A program made the translations under genes and the position numbers. A stretch of 37,289 bases of DNA, taken from contig NZ_WVUG01000053.1 in assembly GCF_017614965.1 (NCBI RefSeq), positions 1 to 37,289 of the forward strand, in the 5' to 3' direction. This document shows positions 7,675-15,402 of the stretch, in pieces; positions within the stretch are counted from its first letter, which is position 1, and every line of letters starts with the position of its first letter. The notes beneath the pieces were generated by a model. The model was not told the DNA's origin. It saw only the letters and a list, made by a program, of their open reading frames with translations, and did not search any database. Source of the DNA: Streptomyces griseorubiginosus (lineage in GTDB: Bacteria > Actinomycetota > Actinomycetes > Streptomycetales > Streptomycetaceae).

Positions 7675-9074
7675 GAGGGCCCTTCCTCGGTGGGGTGGTC
7701 GGATTCCCGGGCCAGGACGCCGAGCGGCACGGGCCGGGCGAACGGCCTTCTGGACGGGGTGGGTTCGCAGCCTGCGAGCCCGGCGACGGCGGGTGTGCAC
7801 ATCCGGCCCTGGCACCAGCCCATGCCGGCCCGGGTCAGCAGTTTCACGGTGCGTGGATCCCCCGCGCCCAGTTCGCCGACGGCCTCACGGACGGCGCCCG
7901 CGGTCACCTCCTCGCAGCGGCAGACCACGGTGTCGTCGGTGACCTGGTCCATCCAGTGGGCAGGCGGCCGGTACACGTCGTCCAGGGCTGCGGCGAACTG
8001 CCGTAGTTTCCTGCGGGACTTGAGGGCTGCGACGTCCGGGGCGGGCGCGGTGCCGGTCAGGTGTGCGGCGGCCGAGGCTCCCGCGATGTGTCCCTCGACG
8101 AGCGCGAGCGCGGAGCCCCCGACGCCGGTGGCCTCCCCCGCCGCCCAGACGCCGGGGACGTCGGTGCGTTGCTCGTCGTCGACGCGGACGCTGTTGCCGT
8201 CGAGACGGCATCCGAGGCTCTCCGCGAGGTCGGTGTGCGGGAGCAGGCCGTGGCTGACGGCGAGGGTGTCGCAGGCGATGCGGCGTGCGGTACCGGGTCG
8301 GACACGCCCCGTCGCGTCGAGGGCGGCGACGGTGACGCCCTCCACCCGGTCGGTGCCGTGCGCCTCGATCACGGCATGCCGGAAGAGCGGGCGTACCCGG
8401 CGCCGGAGCAACCGGCCCGCGTACAGGGCGCCTTCGGCGAGCTTGCCGGGCTGGGCCGCCAGCGCGCGGGGCCGTCGTACGAACGTCCGGGGGTCGGCGG
8501 ACTCCACGAGGGCCACCACCTCCGTCGCCGCGTCGGCGAGTCCGGTGGCGACCGGCAGAAGAAGGGGTCCGGTCCCGGCGACCACGGCGACCCGGCCGGG
8601 GACGGCCAGCGTGCCTTTCAGCATGGCCTGCGCGCCGCCCGCGGTGACGACGCCGGGAAGGGTCCAGCCGGGGAAGGGCAGCACCTGCTCGTACCCGCCG
8701 GTGGCCAGGAGCACGGCGTCGGCGCGCACGGTGACGGGGTCCTCCTGCTCGGGGCCGAGCAGGGCGTGCACGGCGAAACCCTCGGTCAGCCGCTCGACGA
8801 ACCAGACGTGGTGGTCCGTCAAGTGACGTACGGAGCCGGTCCCGACGTGACCGCGCAGTCCGTCCCGCAGTCCCTCCCAGGTGCGCCACTGGTGGTGCAG
8901 GGCCTGGGGGCGGCGCGCGCGCAGTTCGCGGGCCGGCTGGCGGTAGAACTGGCCGCCAGCCTCGGCGGCCGAGTCGATCAGCGTCACCCGGACTCCGTGC
9001 GCGGCGGCGGCCAGGGTCGCGGCGAGGCCCGCGGGGCCCGCGCCGATCACCGCGAGGTGCGGTCGGTCAGTCAT
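7671..9074 (-). CDS. D-hydroxyproline dehydrogenase, FAD/[2Fe-2S] subunit
   Basis: This 467-residue flavoprotein has an N-terminal Rossmann dinucleotide site (VIGAGPAGLAAT from residue 9) and a second nucleotide-binding region (VVAGTGPLLLPVATG). Near the C-terminus a BFD-type cysteine cluster is visible: CRC in TVVCRCEEV, then GWCQGRMC, suited to bind [2Fe-2S]. This matches the HcnB/large-subunit type of heteromeric D-amino-acid dehydrogenases, which pass electrons between flavins. Its start overlaps the stop of the ferredoxin-like subunit by eight bases and its stop overlaps the deaminase start. With the two upstream genes it should oxidise cis-4-hydroxy-D-proline to the pyrroline. It is not a catalytic DAO-type subunit itself. 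Confidence 0.9.
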   Translation of the reverse strand: MTDRPHLAVIGAGPAGLAATLAAAAHGVRVTLIDSAAEAGGQFYRQPARELRARRPQALHHQWRTWEGLRDGLRGHVGTGSVRHLTDHHVWFVERLTEGFAVHALLGPEQEDPVTVRADAVLLATGGYEQVLPFPGWTLPGVVTAGGAQAMLKGTLAVPGRVAVVAGTGPLLLPVATGLADAATEVVALVESADPRTFVRRPRALAAQPGKLAEGALYAGRLLRRRVRPLFRHAVIEAHGTDRVEGVTVAALDATGRVRPGTARRIACDTLAVSHGLLPHTDLAESLGCRLDGNSVRVDDEQRTDVPGVWAAGEATGVGGSALALVEGHIAGASAAAHLTGTAPAPDVAALKSRRKLRQFAAALDDVYRPPAHWMDQVTDDTVVCRCEEVTAGAVREAVGELGAGDPRTVKLLTRAGMGWCQGRMCTPAVAGLAGCEPTPSRRPFARPVPLGVLARESDHPTEEGPS

Positions 9075-9369
9075 CGTGGCCGGTCCCCTCCTGGGTACGG
9101 ATCACGTCGCCCGGAGCCACCGGCACCAGACAAGCCCGTTGGTTGGGGCGGTCGTTGACGGTCACCAGGCAGTCGAAGCAGACGCCGATCCCGCAGAAGA
9201 CGCCGCGTGGGCGGCCGTCGCCGCGGGTGGCGCGCCAGGAGGTCACACCCGCCGTCCACAGCGCGGCGGCGACGGTCTGGCCGGGCAGGGCCTCGATCTC
9301 CCGCCCGTCGAGGGTGACCGTGAAGGGCGGCCCCGGGCGGGCGTCGGCCAGGTCGAGCGGCGAACTCAC
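9067..9369 (-). CDS. D-hydroxyproline dehydrogenase, ferredoxin-like [2Fe-2S] subunit
   Basis: This small 100-residue protein contains a plant-type ferredoxin motif: Cys59, Cys64 and Cys67 (VFCGIGVCFDCLVTV) and the distal Cys80 in NQRAC. It resembles HcnA and the small subunits of heteromeric D-hydroxyproline dehydrogenases, relaying electrons from the DAO-type subunit to the larger FAD subunit. The GTG start at 9369 overlaps the stop of the upstream DAO-type gene (GTGA), and its own stop overlaps the next gene, so the three subunits are translationally chained. The C-terminus is short, with no extra domain. Confidence 0.9.
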   Translation of the reverse strand: MSSPLDLADARPGPPFTVTLDGREIEALPGQTVAAALWTAGVTSWRATRGDGRPRGVFCGIGVCFDCLVTVNDRPNQRACLVPVAPGDVIRTQEGTGHDD

Positions 9370-10517
9370 AGGGCCTCCTCGGCGAACCGGTCGGGCCGGA
9401 ACGGCGCGAGGTCCAGGTCGGGGGTCTTCGCGGTCAGCAACTGCGCGATCAGATGTCCGGTGCCGGTGGACAGGCCGATGCCGGCGCCCTCGTGACCGCA
9501 GGCGTGGTAGAGACCGGGGACGCGCGGGTCGGGGCCGATGGCGGGCAGATGGTCGGGCATGTACGGGCGGAATCCGGTGTAGGCGCGCAGGGCCCGGACC
9601 TCGGCGAGGAAGGGGAACAGCCGGGTGGCGCCCGCGGCGAGGGAGCGCAGGGCGGGGAGGGAGAACGACCGGTCGAAGCCGACGCGTTCACGGCTCGCGC
9701 CGATCAGGACGGGCCCGGCCGCCGTTCCCTCCACGACCGGCGAGGTCTGCAGCGCGGCCGAGTCGCTGGCCACGTCGGCCACGTAGTCGGCGGCATACAC
9801 CTTGTGCCGGACCCGGCGCGGAAGGGGCTCGGTGACGAGGACGAAGCCGCGGCGCGGAAGGACGGGCAGGGTGGTGCCGGCCAGGGCGGCGATGTCGGCT
9901 CCCCAGGTGCCGGCCGCGTTGACGAGGGAGGGGGCGTGGATGTCGCCCCGGTCGGTGCGGACGCCGAGGACCGTGCCGTCGGGGCGGCGCAGTACGTCCG
10001 TCACGGTGCGGCCGGTGTAGAGGCGGGCGCCCGAGGCCCGTAGCAGATGGGCGGCGGCCAGGGCGGGCATGACCTGGCTGTCCTGGGGGTAGTGCACGGC
10101 ACCGGGCAGGCCGGGGGCGAGGTGGGGTTCGAGGGCGTAGAGGTCGTCCCCCGCGACCGGCTCCGCGACGACCCCGGCCGCGCGCTGTCCGGCGGCGAAG
10201 CGCTCCAGGGCGGTGAGGCCGCCGGGGGACGTGGCCACCACGACACCGCCCTTGGCCTCGTACTCGATCAACCGCCCGAGTTCCTCGGCGAGTCGGCCCC
10301 AGAGGCGGAGCGAGAGGAGGGCCAGGTCCAGTTCCGGTCCGGGCTCCTTGTCGGAGACGAGGAGGTTGCCCTCCCCGGCGCCGGTGGTGCCGCCCGCCAC
10401 CGGACCGCGGTCCACCACGACGACGTCCAGGCCCGCCCGGGCCGCGTACAGGGCGCATGCGGCGCCCGTCATGCCGGCGCCGACGACCACGACATCGCAG
10501 GTCAGTGGCTGACTCAC
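9366..10517 (-). CDS. D-hydroxyproline dehydrogenase, catalytic FAD (DAO-type) subunit
   Basis: This 383-residue FAD-dependent amine/D-amino-acid oxidase-fold protein opens with VVVVGAGMTGAACALYAARA, the nucleotide-binding motif. It ends with the typical GLYHACGHEGAGIGLSTGTG FAD loop. It should carry the substrate site for cis-4-hydroxy-D-proline and is the first gene of the leftward operon. The GTG start at 10517 lies eight bases from a TATGTCACATA palindrome and has no convincing Shine-Dalgarno sequence, so translation may be weak or nearly leaderless. It is followed without gaps by the ferredoxin and FAD/[2Fe-2S] subunits, as in heteromeric dehydrogenases of pseudomonads. Alternative substrates such as D-proline or sarcosine cannot be excluded. 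Confidence 0.9.
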   Translation of the reverse strand: MSQPLTCDVVVVGAGMTGAACALYAARAGLDVVVVDRGPVAGGTTGAGEGNLLVSDKEPGPELDLALLSLRLWGRLAEELGRLIEYEAKGGVVVATSPGGLTALERFAAGQRAAGVVAEPVAGDDLYALEPHLAPGLPGAVHYPQDSQVMPALAAAHLLRASGARLYTGRTVTDVLRRPDGTVLGVRTDRGDIHAPSLVNAAGTWGADIAALAGTTLPVLPRRGFVLVTEPLPRRVRHKVYAADYVADVASDSAALQTSPVVEGTAAGPVLIGASRERVGFDRSFSLPALRSLAAGATRLFPFLAEVRALRAYTGFRPYMPDHLPAIGPDPRVPGLYHACGHEGAGIGLSTGTGHLIAQLLTAKTPDLDLAPFRPDRFAEEAL

Positions 10518-10525
10518 GCCAGTAC

Positions 10526-10536
10526 TATGTCACATA
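10526..10536. promoter_or_regulatory. TATGTCACATA palindrome before hydroxyproline operon
   Basis: A perfect 11-base palindrome (TATGT-C-ACATA) lies 8-18 bases upstream of the first dehydrogenase gene. Its GT-N-AC core resembles sites used by FadR/FCD-type GntR regulators, and such a regulator closes this operon. I infer that it is the operator. Part of it, TATGTCAC, recurs inside the epimerase gene at 6281-6288. Confidence 0.45.
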
Positions 10537-10545
10537 CCACTGGGC

Positions 10546-10585
10546 GGGGGGAATGGTGCGCGCACCCTCAGACCCGACTCCCCCC
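10546..10585 (-). terminator. Nested inverted repeats at end of Pot-type operon
   Basis: A perfect 12-base palindrome GGTGCGCGCACC (10555-10566) begins two bases after the stop codon of the last Pot-type permease. It is enclosed by a second inverted pair, GGGGGGA (10546-10552) and TCCCCCC (10579-10585), whose right arm lies in the last codons. There is no U-tract. It may terminate the transporter transcript and insulate the hydroxyproline operon 50 bases downstream. Confidence 0.45.
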
Positions 10586-11383
10586 AGCGGTGTCCCCCGC
10601 CAGCCGCTGAGCCGCGTAGATGGGCACGACCGACACCAGCACCAGTACCGCCGCCACCACGCTCACCACCGGCGCCTGCTGCGGCCGGGTCATGTTCTCG
10701 AAGATCCAGATCGGCAGCGTCTCGATCCCCGGTCCCGCGGTGAAGGTGGTGACCACGATCTCGTCGAAGGACAGCGCGAAGGCCAGCAGCCCACCGGCCA
10801 GCAACGCGGACCGCACCAGGGGAAAGGTCACGTCGACGAAGGCACGGAAGGTGTCGGCCCCCAGATCCATCGCCGCCTCCTCGTACGACCCGGAGGTGCG
10901 GCGCAGCCGCGCGACCACGTTGTTGAAGACCACGACGATGCAGAAGGTGGCGTGCCCGACGATGACAGTGAACAGTCCGAGGCCCACCCCGAGGGGCGCG
11001 AGCACCGTGCTGAACGCCGAGTTGAGGGCGATGCCCGTGACGATGCCGGGCAGGGCGATCGGCAGGACGACCACGAAGGAGACGGTGTCGCGGCCGAAGA
11101 ACCGGTGCCGGGCGACGGCGAAGGCGATCAGCGTGCCGAGGACCAGGGCGATCGCACTCGCCCCGAGACCGGCCTTCACCGAGACCCAAAGGGCCGCGCG
11201 CGCACCGGAGTTGTGCCAGGCGACCGACCACCAGTGCGTGGTGAGACTCGGCGGCGGCCAGCTCGCGCTGCGGTCGGGGTTCAGGGAGTTGACGACCACG
11301 AGCAGCAACGGCACGTAGATCACGGCGAATCCGAGCCCGGCGGCGACGCGCAGCGCGATGCGCGCGGGACGGGAGAGTTGCAC
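10568..11383 (-). CDS. ABC transporter permease, PotC-type
   Basis: This 271-residue inner-membrane permease has about six transmembrane segments. The EAA-like loop is seen as SYEEAAMDLGADTFRAF, characteristic of the spermidine/putrescine (PotC) permease family. The GTG start at 11383 has GAGGAG nine bases upstream and lies 12 bases after the PotB-type gene. With that gene it forms the channel, energised by the ATPase at 13479-14510. The stop is followed at once by a palindrome that may end transcription. The cargo could be a polyamine, but PotABCD-like systems also carry other amines and modified amino acids, and the hydroxyproline operon is the next gene set. Confidence 0.92.
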   Translation of the reverse strand: MQLSRPARIALRVAAGLGFAVIYVPLLLVVVNSLNPDRSASWPPPSLTTHWWSVAWHNSGARAALWVSVKAGLGASAIALVLGTLIAFAVARHRFFGRDTVSFVVVLPIALPGIVTGIALNSAFSTVLAPLGVGLGLFTVIVGHATFCIVVVFNNVVARLRRTSGSYEEAAMDLGADTFRAFVDVTFPLVRSALLAGGLLAFALSFDEIVVTTFTAGPGIETLPIWIFENMTRPQQAPVVSVVAAVLVLVSVVPIYAAQRLAGDTAGGSRV

Positions 11384-11395
11384 GGCGTGGCTCCT

Positions 11396-12259
11396 CTACA
11401 GGCTGCTCAACGCGCCCGTGCGGCGCATCGCCAGCAGGTACAGCACGATGACGACGACCGGGACCGTGCCGAGCGCGGCGGCCATGGGCAGGTTGAGTTC
11501 GATGTTGGAGTAGACGAGATTGCCGATCAGCTGGGTCTTGCCGCCGACGATCTGCACGGTGATGTAGTCACCGAGACTCAGCGAGAAAGTGAAGATCGAG
11601 CCGGCGGCGACGGAGGGCAGCACCATCGGCAGCACCACCGACCGGAACGTCCGCCAGCTGCGGGCGCCCAGGTCGGCCGAGGCGTCGAGGAGGCCCGCCG
11701 GCAGCTGCTCCAGCGCGGTGTGGATCGGCAGGATCATGTACGGCAGCCACAGGTACGTCAGGGTCAGTACGGCGGCGGGCAGGCCGAAGCCCGGGCCGCC
11801 GAGCCCGAACGGCCTGAGCATCCAGTCGGCGAGCCCGCCCTCGGACAGGATCAGCCGCCAGGCGTACACCTTCACGAGGTAACTCGCCCACAGCGGCGTG
11901 AGGATGGCGACGACCAGCAGCGGACGCCACCTCGGCCGGGCCACCCGGGCGGTGTAGAAGGCGAGCGGGAAGGCGATCACCGCGCACAGGGCGGTCACGG
12001 CGAGGGCCACGCCGACGCTCCGCAGGATCACCTCCCGGTAGACCGGCGTGGTGAACAGCTCGTGGAAGTTGTCGGTCGACCAGACCTTCACCACTTCGGA
12101 GGTGAAGGAGTTCGTCGTCCAGAAGGCGGAGACGAACAGCACCGACAGGGAGCCGAGGTAGAGCACGGCCAGCCACAGCAGCGGGGCGGTCAGCAGAAGG
12201 GCCAGCCTGAGGCGGGGGCGGCGGTGCAGCGCCCCCGCGGTCCGCGTCAGCAGGGCCAT
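11396..12259 (-). CDS. ABC transporter permease, PotB-type
   Basis: This 287-residue permease is of the PotB/HisM-like family. After a basic N-terminus, hydrophobic segments start at about residue 18 (LALLLTAPLLWLAVLYLGSL). The docking loop reads LLDASADLGARSWRTFRSV and is followed by VVLPMVLPSVAAGSIFTFSL. The ATG at 12259 comes three bases after the binding-protein stop, so translation is probably coupled. It is the partner of the PotC-type subunit. The operon order ATPase, binding protein, PotB, PotC is conserved for this transporter class, though the binding protein is usually last in enterobacteria. Confidence 0.92.
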   Translation of the reverse strand: MALLTRTAGALHRRPRLRLALLLTAPLLWLAVLYLGSLSVLFVSAFWTTNSFTSEVVKVWSTDNFHELFTTPVYREVILRSVGVALAVTALCAVIAFPLAFYTARVARPRWRPLLVVAILTPLWASYLVKVYAWRLILSEGGLADWMLRPFGLGGPGFGLPAAVLTLTYLWLPYMILPIHTALEQLPAGLLDASADLGARSWRTFRSVVLPMVLPSVAAGSIFTFSLSLGDYITVQIVGGKTQLIGNLVYSNIELNLPMAAALGTVPVVVIVLYLLAMRRTGALSSL

Positions 12260-12262
12260 GCC

Positions 12263-13456
12263 TCAGCCCTTAATCTCGGTCCAGGCCTGGACCCACTTGG
12301 CGTAGGGCACGCACTTGACGTCGGTGCGGCCGTCGAGGCACTGCTCGATGGGGGTGTTCCAGAAGGCGATGTTCTTCCAGTAGTCCTCGTCGGCGGCGTG
12401 GAAGGTGGTGCAGAAGTTCTTGTCGCTGGTGAGTTCGCAGGCCTTGGAGTTGGCGGGTGCCTCGCCGAAGTACTCGGCTACCTGGGCGTTGACCTTCGGG
12501 GAGACGATCCAGTTCATCCACTGGTAGGCGCAGTCGGGGTGCTTGGCCTTGGAGTAGATCATCCAGGTGTCGGACCAGCCGGTCGAACCCTCCTTGGGCA
12601 CGAAGGCCTTGACCTTGGCGCCCTCGCCGGCGGCGAGGTTCGCTATGACCTGCCAGGTGGTGCCGACGACGGAGTCACCGCTCTTGAAGGCGGAGATCTC
12701 CTTCAGGTAGTCGCTCCAGTACTCGCCGATGCTCGCGTTCTGCTTCTTCAGCAGGCTCACCGCGGCGTCGAACTGCTTCTGGTCCAGGGCGTAGGGGTCC
12801 TTGATCTTCAACTCCGGCCTGGTGGACTTGAGATAGAGCGCGGCGTCGGCGATGTAGATCGGGGAGTCGTACGCGGTGACGTGGCCCTTGTACTTGGCGG
12901 CGTCGTCGAAGACGGCGGCCCAGGAGGTCGGCGCGGGGGTGACCTTCTGGGTGTTGTACATCAGCAGGTTGGCGCCGCGGCCGTGCGGGATGCCGTACAT
13001 CTGGCCCTTGACGGAGTTCCAGGCACCGTTCTTCAGGCCGCTGAAGACGTCCTTGTAGTTCGGGACGAGCTTGGTGTTGACGGGGGCGGCGTCGCCGGAG
13101 GCGATCAGGCGCAGGGAGGCGTCGCCGGAGGCGGAGACGGCGTCGTACTCGCCGGTCTTCATCAGTTTGACCATCTCGTCGGAGCTGGCGGCGACCTTGG
13201 AGTTGACCTTGCAGCCGGTCTGCTTCTCGAAGGGGGTCACCCAGTCGACCTTGGGGTCGTCGGAGCCGTTCTCGACATAGCCGGCCCAGGCGATCAGGTT
13301 GACCTGCCCCTCGGACTTGCCGAGCTTCGACAGGGGTTTGAGGTCAGGGGGGTTGAGGCCGGTGGAGGACGAACCGCCGGATCCGGAGCCGCAGGCGGTG
13401 GCGGCGAGCAGCAGCGCGGTGGCGGCCGCGAGGTGGAGAGTTCGGGTGAGGCGCAC
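12263..13456 (-). CDS. PotD-type solute-binding lipoprotein
   Basis: This protein of about 397 residues is a spermidine/putrescine-type extracellular binding protein (SBP_bac_8-like). The signal sequence ends in the lipobox LAATAC followed by GSGSGGSSS, so it should be a lipoprotein. Typical segments are LIAWAGYVENG, YDAVSASGDASLRLIASGD and GKTYGIP-like GQMYGIPHGRGANLLMY. I prefer the GTG at 13456, which has GGAG six bases upstream. An ATG four codons earlier (13468) lacks a ribosome site but cannot be excluded. Four C-terminal cysteines (residues near ACELTSDKNFCTTF and EQCLDGRTDVKC) could form disulfides in the exported protein. The ligand is unproven. Confidence 0.92.
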   Translation of the reverse strand: MRLTRTLHLAAATALLLAATACGSGSGGSSSTGLNPPDLKPLSKLGKSEGQVNLIAWAGYVENGSDDPKVDWVTPFEKQTGCKVNSKVAASSDEMVKLMKTGEYDAVSASGDASLRLIASGDAAPVNTKLVPNYKDVFSGLKNGAWNSVKGQMYGIPHGRGANLLMYNTQKVTPAPTSWAAVFDDAAKYKGHVTAYDSPIYIADAALYLKSTRPELKIKDPYALDQKQFDAAVSLLKKQNASIGEYWSDYLKEISAFKSGDSVVGTTWQVIANLAAGEGAKVKAFVPKEGSTGWSDTWMIYSKAKHPDCAYQWMNWIVSPKVNAQVAEYFGEAPANSKACELTSDKNFCTTFHAADEDYWKNIAFWNTPIEQCLDGRTDVKCVPYAKWVQAWTEIKG

Positions 13457-13478
13457 GACGTTCTCCATGGGTCGGGGG

Positions 13479-14510
13479 TCAGTCGGGGACGTGGACGGTG
13501 TGGCGGCGGTGCCAGCTCAGTCGCACCCGGGTGCCGCGGTAGGCGGCGACGTCCTCGGCGGAGGTCTCCAGGTTCTGCTGGAGGGCGGTGAGGCGGCCGC
13601 CGGCGTCGAGGTCGACGAGGAAGCGGGTGGCGTCCCCGAGGTAGACGACCTCGGCGACGGTGCCGACGGCGCTCGCGTGCTCGGGCTCGTCGGCCTCGGC
13701 GTGCTCCTTCAGGACGCGGATCTTCTCGGGGCGGACGCTGTAGACGCCGGGGGTGCCGACGACGCGCTGAGCGGACTCGCCCTCCAGCAGGTTGGAGGTG
13801 CCGACGAAGGAAGCCACGAAGGCGGTCGCGGGGCGCTCGTAGATCTCGGCGGGGGTGCCGACCTGTTCGACGCGGCCCTGGTTGAAGACGGCGATGCGGT
13901 CGCTCATCGTCAGGGCCTCCTCCTGGTCGTGGGTGACGAACACGAAGGTGATCCCCACCTCGCGCTGCAGCGCCTTGAGTTCGACCTGCATCTGCTCGCG
14001 CAGTTTGAGGTCGAGGGCGCCCAGGGGTTCGTCGAGGAGCAGCACGCCGGGGCGGCCGACGAGGGCGCGGGCGAGGGCGACGCGCTGGCGCTGGCCGCCG
14101 GAGAGCTGGGCGGGTCGCCGCTTGCCGAAGCCCTCCAGGCGGACCTCGCTGAGCGCCTTGCGGGCCCGTACCAGCCGTTCGGCCTTGGGGACCCCGCGGA
14201 CCTTGAGGGAGTAGGCGACGTTCTGTTCGACGGTCATGTGCGGGAAGAGGGCGTAGTCCTGGAAGACGGTGTGCACGTCCCGTTCGAAGGGCGCGAGGCC
14301 GGTGACCTCCTGCCCGGCGAGTTCGATCCGTCCGCCGGTGGGGCTCTCGAACCCGGCGATCATGCGCAGGACGGTGGTCTTGCCGGAGCCGGAGGGGCCG
14401 AGCAGGGAGAAGAACTCACCGTCCTGGATCTCCAGATCGATCCCGGCCACGGCGGTCGTCTCCCCGAAGGACTTCCGCAGATCCTGCAGCCGGATCGCAC
14501 TTCCCTCCAT
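13479..14510 (-). CDS. ABC transporter ATP-binding protein, PotA-type
   Basis: This 343-residue ATPase energises the Pot-type importer at the cytoplasmic face. Walker A is GPSGSGKTT (about residues 38-46), the signature is LSGGQRQR, Walker B is [11 protein letters not shown], and the switch histidine is in VTHDQEEA. The last 100 residues form a TOBE-type regulatory domain ([12 protein letters not shown] onward). I chose ATG 14510 because AAAGG lies nine bases upstream; an ATG at 14564 would add 18 residues unlike the family. It is the first gene of the operon and is divergent from a GntR regulator across a 113-base gap. Unlike the sugar importers in this window, this system has its own ATPase. 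Confidence 0.94.
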   Translation of the reverse strand: MEGSAIRLQDLRKSFGETTAVAGIDLEIQDGEFFSLLGPSGSGKTTVLRMIAGFESPTGGRIELAGQEVTGLAPFERDVHTVFQDYALFPHMTVEQNVAYSLKVRGVPKAERLVRARKALSEVRLEGFGKRRPAQLSGGQRQRVALARALVGRPGVLLLDEPLGALDLKLREQMQVELKALQREVGITFVFVTHDQEEALTMSDRIAVFNQGRVEQVGTPAEIYERPATAFVASFVGTSNLLEGESAQRVVGTPGVYSVRPEKIRVLKEHAEADEPEHASAVGTVAEVVYLGDATRFLVDLDAGGRLTALQQNLETSAEDVAAYRGTRVRLSWHRRHTVHVPD

Positions 14511-14549
14511 GGACGGGAACCTTTCTGGCGCACGCGTACGTCGTACGGA

Positions 14550-14578
14550 AAGATATGAAGTCATAGTTCAAAGCTCAA
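14550..14578 (-). promoter_or_regulatory. Candidate promoter of Pot-type operon
   Basis: Read on the minus strand, TTGAGC (14578-14573) and TATCTT (14555-14550) are separated by exactly 17 bases, a reasonable vegetative-type promoter placed about 40 bases before the ATPase start. This is a match by eye in the divergent intergenic region and is not proven. Confidence 0.45.
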
Positions 14579-14597
14579 GGCCCCCTCAGAGTAAAGC

Positions 14598-14606
14598 TTG
14601 AGTCAA
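14598..14606. promoter_or_regulatory. TTGAGTCAA palindrome, candidate GntR operator
   Basis: A perfect nine-base palindrome (TTGA-G-TCAA) lies 17 bases upstream of the GntR start, between the two divergent transcription units. It could be the site through which this regulator controls itself and the Pot-type operon. The upstream GCTCAAG (14573-14579) is a related arm in inverted orientation. Confidence 0.35.
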
Positions 14607-14623
14607 CGTGCAAGGTGGTGGCC

Positions 14624-15364
14624 GTGAACCGACAGCAGATGAACGGCGGTGCCCGCAGGGCCGTCTTCACCCCGGTGGACAACCGGGCACGCGTGGACGC
14701 GGTCGTCCGCAGGATCGGTGACGCCATCGAACTGGGCCTGCTCGCCGACGGCGAGCAGTTGCCCGGCGAGAGCGAACTGGCCGGGCAGCTCGGCGTGTCC
14801 ACGGTGACCCTGCGGGAGGCGCTGATGGCCCTTCGCCAGCAGGGCCTGCTCACCACCCGCAGGGGCCGCGGCGGCGGCTCCTTCGTCTCCCTGCCCGAAG
14901 TCCCGGGCGAGGAACGCCTGAAGGCGCGCCTGCGCGGCTGGGGCACCGAGGAGCTGCGCGACCTCGGCGACCACTGGGCCGCCCTGTCCGGTACGGCGGC
15001 CCGCCTCGCCGCCGAGCGCACGGAACCCGAGGACCTTCTGCAACTACGGCGTACAGCAGAGGAGTTGGCACGGGCCGAGGACGCGGCCGCGCGTGGGCGG
15101 GTGTACGGGCGCTTCCATGTGGAGCTGGCGGCGGCCGCCCAGTCGGCCCGGCTCACCCGTGAACAGGTGGCCCTGCAGACGGAGGTGGGGGCGCTGCTGT
15201 GTCTTGTGCTCGCGGACGACGAATATCGTGAAGAGGTGGCGGACCGTCACCGCTCCGTAATCTCGGCCGTGCAGGATGGGGCTCACCGAACGGCCAGGGA
15301 ACTGGCCGAGCGGTGCGTGCAGGAGTCGACGGCACGGCTCATCGCCCTGCGTCTGACGCTCTAG
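14624..15364 (+). CDS. GntR/FadR-family transcriptional regulator
   Basis: This regulator of about 246 residues has an N-terminal winged helix (VVRRIGDAIELGLLADGEQL, then ELAGQLGVSTVTLREALMAL). A C-terminal helical FCD-like ligand domain follows, with the histidine-bearing segments YGRFHVELAAAAQS and ADRHRSVISAVQDG. I place the start at GTG 14624 with AAGG eight bases upstream; GTG codons at 14615 and 14618 are possible. It is divergent from the Pot-type operon and followed 38 bases later by a Cache-domain protein. This suggests that it controls uptake of the transported amine or amino acid. The effector is unknown. It is a separate gene from the GntR regulator at 5059-5733, with only family-level resemblance. 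Confidence 0.9.
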   Translation: MNRQQMNGGARRAVFTPVDNRARVDAVVRRIGDAIELGLLADGEQLPGESELAGQLGVSTVTLREALMALRQQGLLTTRRGRGGGSFVSLPEVPGEERLKARLRGWGTEELRDLGDHWAALSGTAARLAAERTEPEDLLQLRRTAEELARAEDAAARGRVYGRFHVELAAAAQSARLTREQVALQTEVGALLCLVLADDEYREEVADRHRSVISAVQDGAHRTARELAERCVQESTARLIALRLTL

Positions 15365-15402
15365 CCGCGCACCGCGTCCGGTCCCGTCCGGGGGAGGGTG
15401 GC

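Noticed and set aside
10457..13591. A 1044-codon open frame on the plus strand
   Set aside because: It is antisense to the Pot-type transporter genes and part of the dehydrogenase gene. Its translation is a low-complexity Gly/Arg/Val/Asp mix caused by high GC, with no domain.
14511..14564. Upstream ATG (14564) for the Pot-type ATPase
   Set aside because: It would add 18 residues not found in the family and would read through the candidate -10. ATG 14510 has AAAGG nine bases upstream.
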